A stretch of DNA of 64,000 nucleotides. It comes from Melieria omissa (lineage: Eukaryota; Arthropoda; Insecta; Diptera; Ulidiidae). Of this stretch, positions 57,495 to 64,000 are shown one piece after another (position 1 is the stretch's first letter; each line of letters begins with the position of its first letter). The stretch is taken from contig OZ020267.1 in the NCBI GenBank assembly GCA_963971225.1, positions 122,257,891 to 122,321,890 of the forward strand, written 5' to 3'. Position numbers and translations under genes: made by a program. The notes below the pieces were generated by a model. It was not told the origin of the DNA, made no database searches, and saw only the letters and a list, made by a program, of their open reading frames with translations.

Positions 57495-59642
57495 TATTAT
57501 TTGGGGAGTCACAATTTTGTTTGCTCCTTAGAATAGTTTGAACTCCTAAGAGTATTTTAAAAACGATATGATTGGCTTAACACAGAATCATATATAAGTA
57601 CTTTTTATAAGTGATATCTCCTCACAGAGTAAAGAAACACCAAAAATTTATTAATTATTTTTATTATTTAAAATTTAAATTTTAATTTTGTATTTCTTTC
57701 GGCAACTGCACTCTCAACAGAAATGACAAAGCACTAAGCAAAAATAAAGAGTAGAGTGGTAGTAACTTTGTTTCAAGATTTTATATATATTTTTGGACTC
57801 AAAGCAGCGACAGTCGTCCAGTGCACGAGCCACTTGGCCACAGCGACCGCAAGTGTTACTTAAAATAACTTATTGCCGGCTTTCGTGCAAGTGCCACGAA
57901 GAGAAAAACCATACGAGCAAGAAAATCGAATGCTGAAGTTAAGGGTTTAGTGGTCTTATGTGAAAGTAAGTACAAAAGTTTTCTGGTTGACAGAAATAAT
58001 TGAACGGTATCACAGCGATCACGTGCTCGCAAGACACGCACACACGCACCCACGCACGCAAACGGCACCTTGACTTTGCCCGGATTCCTGCCGGTGCGGC
58101 GGAGTTGGCATTATTCGATAGTGAAATAATAAAAAGCGTAAATAATCGCATCGTTATGTCGTTGATGCGCTAAATGAGGAGCAAAGTGTCAGTTTCCACC
58201 CTGTGGACATGAGCGTGCCCCGTTAGCTGACAGACGCCGGCGCTTCTGACAACGGGGTGGCGCCGTCGAGATGTGCACGTGCCGCGGCGCATTGTGCAAC
58301 CGAAATGTCTGCTACACTCGCCGGGTACTTATCGCCCAAAGGCCGTCGACAACTTTCATTTCGGTCTGGGGCACTTTGTCTGCGTCCGGCGCACCGTACC
58401 GCATCCCTGCTTGCAGTGTTTTCGCAAGGGATTTCCGATTTCGGCTGGCTGTGATTTAGTGGCGACTGCTTTTCCAGCGGCGGGGAGGAAATCGGCCGCT
58501 CTTTCCTCTTCGTTGGCATTTAAAGGGATACTTGAGATTCAGCAAAATTTCGTTCGGCAGGCATTTGATGCAATTGTGCGGCGCTCACCACCGACGCACG
58601 ACTGACTGTTCTCATCCCACTCTCGTTTCCTGCTTTTTACCCGCAATGCCGAATTTAATTTCATTTAAACTTTTTATTGCTTCGCCCAACAACACAAACA
58701 AACCCACATTCGGATTCGTATTCGTATGCATATGCTCACACCTCCCACCCCCTCGGAAGGCGAGTCCCGGCATCGCTCTGGCTTTGGCGCAGCGAACGTT
58801 TTTCAAACATTTTAACATTTGAGGAATGTTTCGATTTTCGGTTTGTTTGAATTGCCAAATCCATCTGCAATGGTTTCTCTGCCACTGTTTGCGGTGACTT
58901 ATGCCGCAACAATGGTGTTGGTGCTGCTGCTGTTGCCTGGAGCGCTCGTCGTGGTGGTGAGCAGCCATTCAGGCACACAGCATTTCGATGAAAAAGTGAA
59001 GTAAAATAAATTTGACATCGGATTTGTCACCCTTTTCCGCCATTGTATGTGCGGGTGCATTGTATGTGTATGTGTGTGTGTGTGAGTGTATTTGCTTGTG
59101 CGCACTAGCATTTGGATGCTATAGCTGCTGTTGTTGTTGGTGTTGTCGTTACAGTTGGTGTTTGCATTGTTCTTGTGCTCGTGCTTTGCACAGCTCAATC
59201 ATTCTCACGCGTCATTTGACAACAAACAAAATTTTAATTAAAAATTTCACCCCATCAGCAAAGCAGGCGAGAAAGCAAAATCAAAAAAAGGCACCAGTCG
59301 AATGTGTCGGAAATGGAAGCAATCTATTTTTACTTTTTTACTTAAAACGTGAAAGAATTTTAATGAGAACTTCCTCCCCATTGCGCACTTAGTTAAATGC
59401 AAAATTGAACATTTATTTCGATTGCAACTGCAAACGGGTTTCAGGCTGAAATCTCTTGCAGATCGCTCAATGGCCGCAACAAAGGATTCACGCGATGTTT
59501 GGGAAAATTGTTTAATTCATCAATAGAAATGAAAATCCATGACTCAAATCAAACAAGACTATTCTCTAGATTGTTGTTCTGTTATAACACTGTCTTGCGA
59601 TTTCCACTTAAAATTTAAATTAATCAGCTAAATATTTGTAAA
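57495..59642. other. Intergenic stretch without supported genes
   Basis: 57780-59020 is GC-richer with overlapping frames on both strands and CA/TG runs (58027-58060 and 59065-59090). No domain or splice structure could be supported. Confidence 0.45.
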
Positions 59643-59644
59643 TA

Positions 59645-60908
59645 CGAGGGTTGCCTTTTATATTTTTTCAAAAAGGATGAAAACGCATTTTGTTATCATC
59701 AAAAATGGTTTCATTGCTTTTCAAGGTGTTCTCCTTGAAGATGTATACACTTTTGAATGCACTCAAACTAATTGTCGAAGCATTTTTTCACCTCCGATTG
59801 AGACACCTCCAAAACATGGTTTTTGAATGATTCAGCAGCATCTTCTGGCGATGAAAATCGTTGACCACGCTATTTTGTTTTGATGTGCGGGAATAAAAAG
59901 AAGCCATTGAGTGCCAAGTCAGAGCTGTATGGCGGATGACCCATTAAATCGATGCTTTGGTCGATCAATTAAGCGGTTGTTTGGGCCGATGTGTAAGAAC
60001 GCGCATTGTCCTGGTGAAGAATGATTCGGCGTCGGCGGTTGTTTTTCCGTATTTCATTGAACACTTTTGTCCAAAAAATGTTAGTGTACCACCCAGAATT
60101 GACCGTTCTACGTTGTTTTAATGACACAGTAGCCACATGACCAGTTTTGCCGAAGAAACAGGCGACCATTTTCTTCGATGTGCTGCGTGCCCGAACAACT
60201 TTTATTGGGTTTGGCTCGTCTTGGAGGACCCACACGGTCGATTGCTGTTTTTTTTCGCGCTCATACGCATATATCCATGATTCGTCACCTGTCACGATCT
60301 TATAAACGTGTTTGGAAGTACCGCGATCGAATTTGTCCATCATTTCTTTGCACCAAGCGACACGAGCCTTTTTTGAGCGATTTCCAAATTATGCTGGATC
60401 CAACGAGAACAAATCTTTCTGACAGCTAAATGTTCATGCAATATCGTGGAACTAATGCCCAAGAATGCCTCTATCTCACGTTATGTCACATGACGATCTT
60501 TCATTATCGGTTCACGCACAGCGTCGATGGTTTCTGGCATAATGAATCGGTCATTATCGGACGACCTTAACGAAATTCGTCCTGGACCGAACGGTGACCA
60601 TGCTTCAACTCGTTATACCAGTTATAAATTGTCTTGAGGGTTGGTGCTTCATCACCAAATGCCGAATGAAGGCAATCGAAGCACTGTTGTTGAAATCGTA
60701 AAAAATTATTGCTCGAAAATGTTTACGAGTTAAATCCATTTTTTGACCGAGTTGAATTTTTCAAGTCAGTGTAAACATCACATATAGCGCTTGAACATCA
60801 AAATGTTCTATGCACGTTTACGGTAAAAAATTACAAACTTTTCAATGGCAATCTCAGATTTTTCGAAAAAACCACTAGACCATCCCATTTTAAAAGACCT
60901 CAACCTCT
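59645..60908 (-). mobile_element. Decayed full-length mariner
   Basis: The left end CGAGGGTTGCCTTTTATATT follows TA (59643-59644). The right end, reverse complement about AGAGGTTGAGGTCTTTTAAA, is a diverged partner, so the right boundary is approximate. About 1.26 kb with one transposase remnant on the minus strand. It is clearly older than the mariner at 16324. Confidence 0.75.
59682..60739 (-). pseudogene. Mariner transposase, multiply disabled
   Basis: On the minus strand the start MDLTRKHFRAIIFYDF (ATG at 60737-60739) leads through shifted frames to IYNWYNELKHGHRSVQDEFR. The longest open part, 59969-60343, includes GDESWIYAYE (first catalytic Asp), VVRARSTSKKMVACFFGKTG and ILHQDNA (second Asp). 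After a stop come HPPYSSDLALNGFFLF and RGQRFSSPEDA. The third catalytic Asp, 34 residues after the second, is Gly here and YSPDLAP is YSSDLAL. At least four stops or shifts are visible. Confidence 0.85.
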
Positions 60909-63900
60909 GTGTTCACAACTTTGTGTTTTTTACAAATTAAAATTGTAAATGCTTGCAAAATTATAAATAAAACTTACATCTTTGAGTTAACAATTTTAAG
61001 AAGAGTAATACTACAAAAGCCACAATTTAATAGTTTTATGTTTTAATTTAACTTTCTTCTGTTAGTCTCCTTATTATTGTTAAATCCATATAGTGTGACT
61101 GTATGCGAAGCTTCGCTCTAAAAAAAAATAACATGAAAGAAATAACAATAATCTTGTAATTGAATGACGTAAAATGTTCCAATTACATCTTCTGACCTTT
61201 TTGGTTCATGTTTTCAGTTAATTAAATTCATTCTGTGAAGGTAGAGACCTGAGAGAAGAACTATTTCGTTCTTCCCACAAGCCAATCACAGCAGGCAGTC
61301 CAACTATAGGTAGATATTTTTTCGACAACGCTTGATCTACCTGCTGCTTAAAGATAGCAAAAAGTCCGTTTGATTGTTTAAGATTCTGAGACATTCATTT
61401 ATCAATCCTACTTAGAGGACGAACATAACCCAGGCTTACATGCTGAGAAAATCATGGGTCAGGTACAAAGCCATAAAATAAAACTAAAACTAACTAAACT
61501 AATAAAACCTTACCTCATTCCTGGAACTAAATCAGACTCCAAACCGAATAAGAAAATCATTACTTTTCATCTCAGAGAGACCTCATAGTATCAACTGACT
61601 GTTTATCTTACACACAAAAGGTTGCAAAGTTGTTTCGGACCCATCTGTTGTTGTTATCAGCGCTAAACGAGGATATTATCTTTTCCAAGAGTTGCTTATA
61701 TTTTCATAGTTCTTTCGTGAAATTGTTTTTACGTAACATAACATAAACATAACTCTGCTTCAAGTTTATTTTTTTATGTATTGTTATTGAAATATTTTAA
61801 ATAATCTTTGATAAGGAACCTTACAGACGAGATATATAAAACCTTTGGCTTAGTACAATGTAGGACTTTTTTACTCTGCAACGGACTCATGCAAGATATA
61901 GTTTGAGCTTCGACCACTGATGGGGAGAAAACTAAGCTGTCGAACTCCGAATATCCTGTCGTCAAAAGTCGCATTATAATAAATATGTTTGAAAAACGGC
62001 CTAACAAATTAAATTCCCTCTAACACTTCACAGCAGGCCGTAAAAGATGACTTAGCCAGAGTTCTGACAATTCCTGTTTGTTCCAGGAACTCCTTTCCTC
62101 CCTGATCCCTGTAATCCGTTTTCCGACTGGCATCACAGGCCCATTCACATTTGGAGATAATCACCTATAATGGACCAGCCCGCAGGCACTTCAGGTAATC
62201 ATTCGTCGTTGTTAAGTGTTGTTGCCTCATAAAAATGCAAACAAAAACAATTCGCATGTTGAGCGGGCGCAGCGTCTGCGCAAACGTGCAATCGGCGATT
62301 TCGAATGTGGTTTGCCCGAAATTGCGCTGCGGTCATAAATCCTGCGTGACTGATTAGCGACTGGCAGACAATTTGCAATAGCACCAGTGACGGCGGGTCG
62401 CCTACTCTCCGGAGACATTAGGCCGATGATTATGTGGCAGCGCGCCAATGCGAACGCATACTTATCGGGGCAATAAATCGCATTAATTTATTGTTGCCGG
62501 CAACTTTGCAAGGAATTTCAGCAAAGCGCCCAACTGCGCCCGGACTTAATGTGCTCGTGATTAGGCCGACAGCAGCTTTAAAACTGTCGCTGGCTAATGC
62601 CGGCTAACGGGATGTCACCTTAGGCACATGAAGCGATTGCAATCGCTCCGCCCACACACCCGCACACTTCTTGAATGTTTTTGCCTTTTGACAGGAATTC
62701 TCTGCGGTAAATCAACAACAACAACAACAATGACACAATATCAATTGCCACTGCAATTGCAATGCTCATAACAACAACAACAATTTAAGCTTTTTGCAAG
62801 CATTTATTGCCGGGCGCGGTTCTCGTCGTAGACAGCAACGACAACAGCCCGAAAACTGTGCCTGTGCCTGTGCCCGTATGCGACAACAACTGCAGCGTCT
62901 GCAAGGACATTCGTTCATTCCGTGCACGTGCATACCGCGCGGTCTAGACGCCTGCATGGCGTCCATGTCCGCCTGCAACCGGCCCTTTGTCATACGAAAA
63001 AACGACTCCGCCTCCTTCTCTGCTGGCGGCGCTGAGTTTTGTTGTGTGTGTGTGTGTGTTTGTGTCAGCGTTTATTTTAATCTAATGCATTGGTCATGTG
63101 CGAAATTGTTGAAGATTCTTATCACCTGCAATGTCCTGTTCGGCCTAGCATTGCGGAATATTTATTTCAGGACATTTGCAATTTATTATCCTGCAACTCC
63201 GTTAGTCACCGAGATGTCACCTTAGTCGAAGATTTATGCGATGCTGTTCTGTGTCTTTCGCGTGCACGAACGCACGTGTGAGAATGTGCATGGCTGTATG
63301 TGTGAATGTGTGCGCGCTTTAAATTTGCATAACGTCAGGATATAATATTCCTTGGCAGTGTAGTGCATTTATGTTCGGTGCAAGTGTGTGTGTGAAAACG
63401 TGTCTGGTTATGTGTCTGCTTTCACAGCAAACGCCTTTACGCCTTTCGCTATGCCACACTTCAACGCACACCGTTGCACCACTAACTAACTGTAATCGTC
63501 ACAACCAGCACACACACACACAAACACATTTTGCTCTATTGTTTTCTGGTTTCTCGAAGTTAAATATAAATTTAAGGTGTTGTGGCCGGAACTGAACCAC
63601 CTCAATGCTTATCGCCTCGAGGTCAACAGTTGTGTGTGTTGGTTTCTCTGCTGCCAGCCGTGGCGGTTGCTGAACGTTTCTTATCAGTTGTGACGTCTGA
63701 AAATTATTCTACGACACACATACAACGAATTTCTGCCAAATACGAACAAATAAATTTGGTGAATTTTATAACAAATATTAAAGAGGACCATAAAAAGGCA
63801 TAAAGTTAAAATGTTTGCATAATAAAATTAAAGAATTACCAGAAACACTGCGCACCACAGACGGCTTTTGATAATTCTTTGCCGCTTAGGAGGCATTCTC

Positions 63901-64000
63901 ACACTGAAAAAAATCGAATTAGGCACCAGTGATAGGATTTCCCTTGAGTAGTCATATTAAAATACACAAACTGTAGTGAATTCATAAAAGGAAAACACAT
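60909..64000. other. Right flank without supported genes
   Basis: AT-rich to about 62000. From 62220 to 63800 it is GC-richer, with CAA and CA/TG runs (62707-62730, 63041-63060 and 63510-63525). Open frames on both strands overlap and none carries a recognisable domain. Regulatory DNA or non-coding exons of a gene to the right are possible but unproven. Confidence 0.45.

Overview
The window looks like euchromatin from a higher dipteran. A true fruit fly (Tephritidae) is most likely. The reasons are AT-rich intergenic DNA with CA/TG and CAA microsatellites, fly-type splice sites, an Echinoid-like gene, and a dense load of insect DNA transposons (mariner, rosa-type mariner, hAT, TTAA-flanked piggyBac-like MITEs, PIF/Harbinger, Tc1, pogo-like) plus a tRNA-headed SINE and I/Jockey-type retroelement remains. 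The family-level assignment is inference.

Layout. Positions 1-25804 carry the 3' end of one plus-strand gene: two coding exons (7848-8213 and 25623-25804) separated by a 17.4-kb intron. They encode the end of a cell-adhesion receptor's cytoplasmic tail finishing in the PDZ ligand EIIV, best matched from memory to Echinoid (ed). Its other exons lie left of the window. The intron holds MITEs, a deleted mariner, a 1.27-kb near-intact mariner nested in a TTAA-flanked MITE, a (TTATG)n array and two fragments of one non-LTR element. From 25.8 to 42.3 kb I see no gene: only MITEs, a 130-bp minisatellite, a hAT element with a perfect 8-bp target duplication, a block of alternating repeats, and Tc1 and Harbinger debris.

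From 42.3 to 55.4 kb comes the most interesting part. A complete seven-exon gene (52129-55336) encodes a predicted type I membrane protein of 703 residues: signal peptide, two Sushi/CCP domains, MAM, somatomedin B, a Thr-rich mucin-like stalk, one membrane span and an 86-residue tail. A partial, intron-containing copy of it (42415-44821) sits upstream in the same orientation and is disabled by a stop codon, a lost splice acceptor and loss of the stalk and membrane exons. That copy lies inside a SINE: the SINE's tRNA-like head is on its left, the SINE's tail on its right, and a 12-bp direct repeat (11/12) flanks the whole unit. Between the two gene copies are two 1.15-kb hAT elements in inverted orientation. 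Their 8-bp flanks match crosswise rather than pairwise, the footprint expected if recombination between them inverted the 130 bp that separates them.

From 55.4 to 64 kb there is a rosa-type mariner nested in a pogo-like MITE, a decayed full-length mariner and otherwise apparently unique intergenic DNA. Repeat family names come from motifs and memory; no database search was possible.
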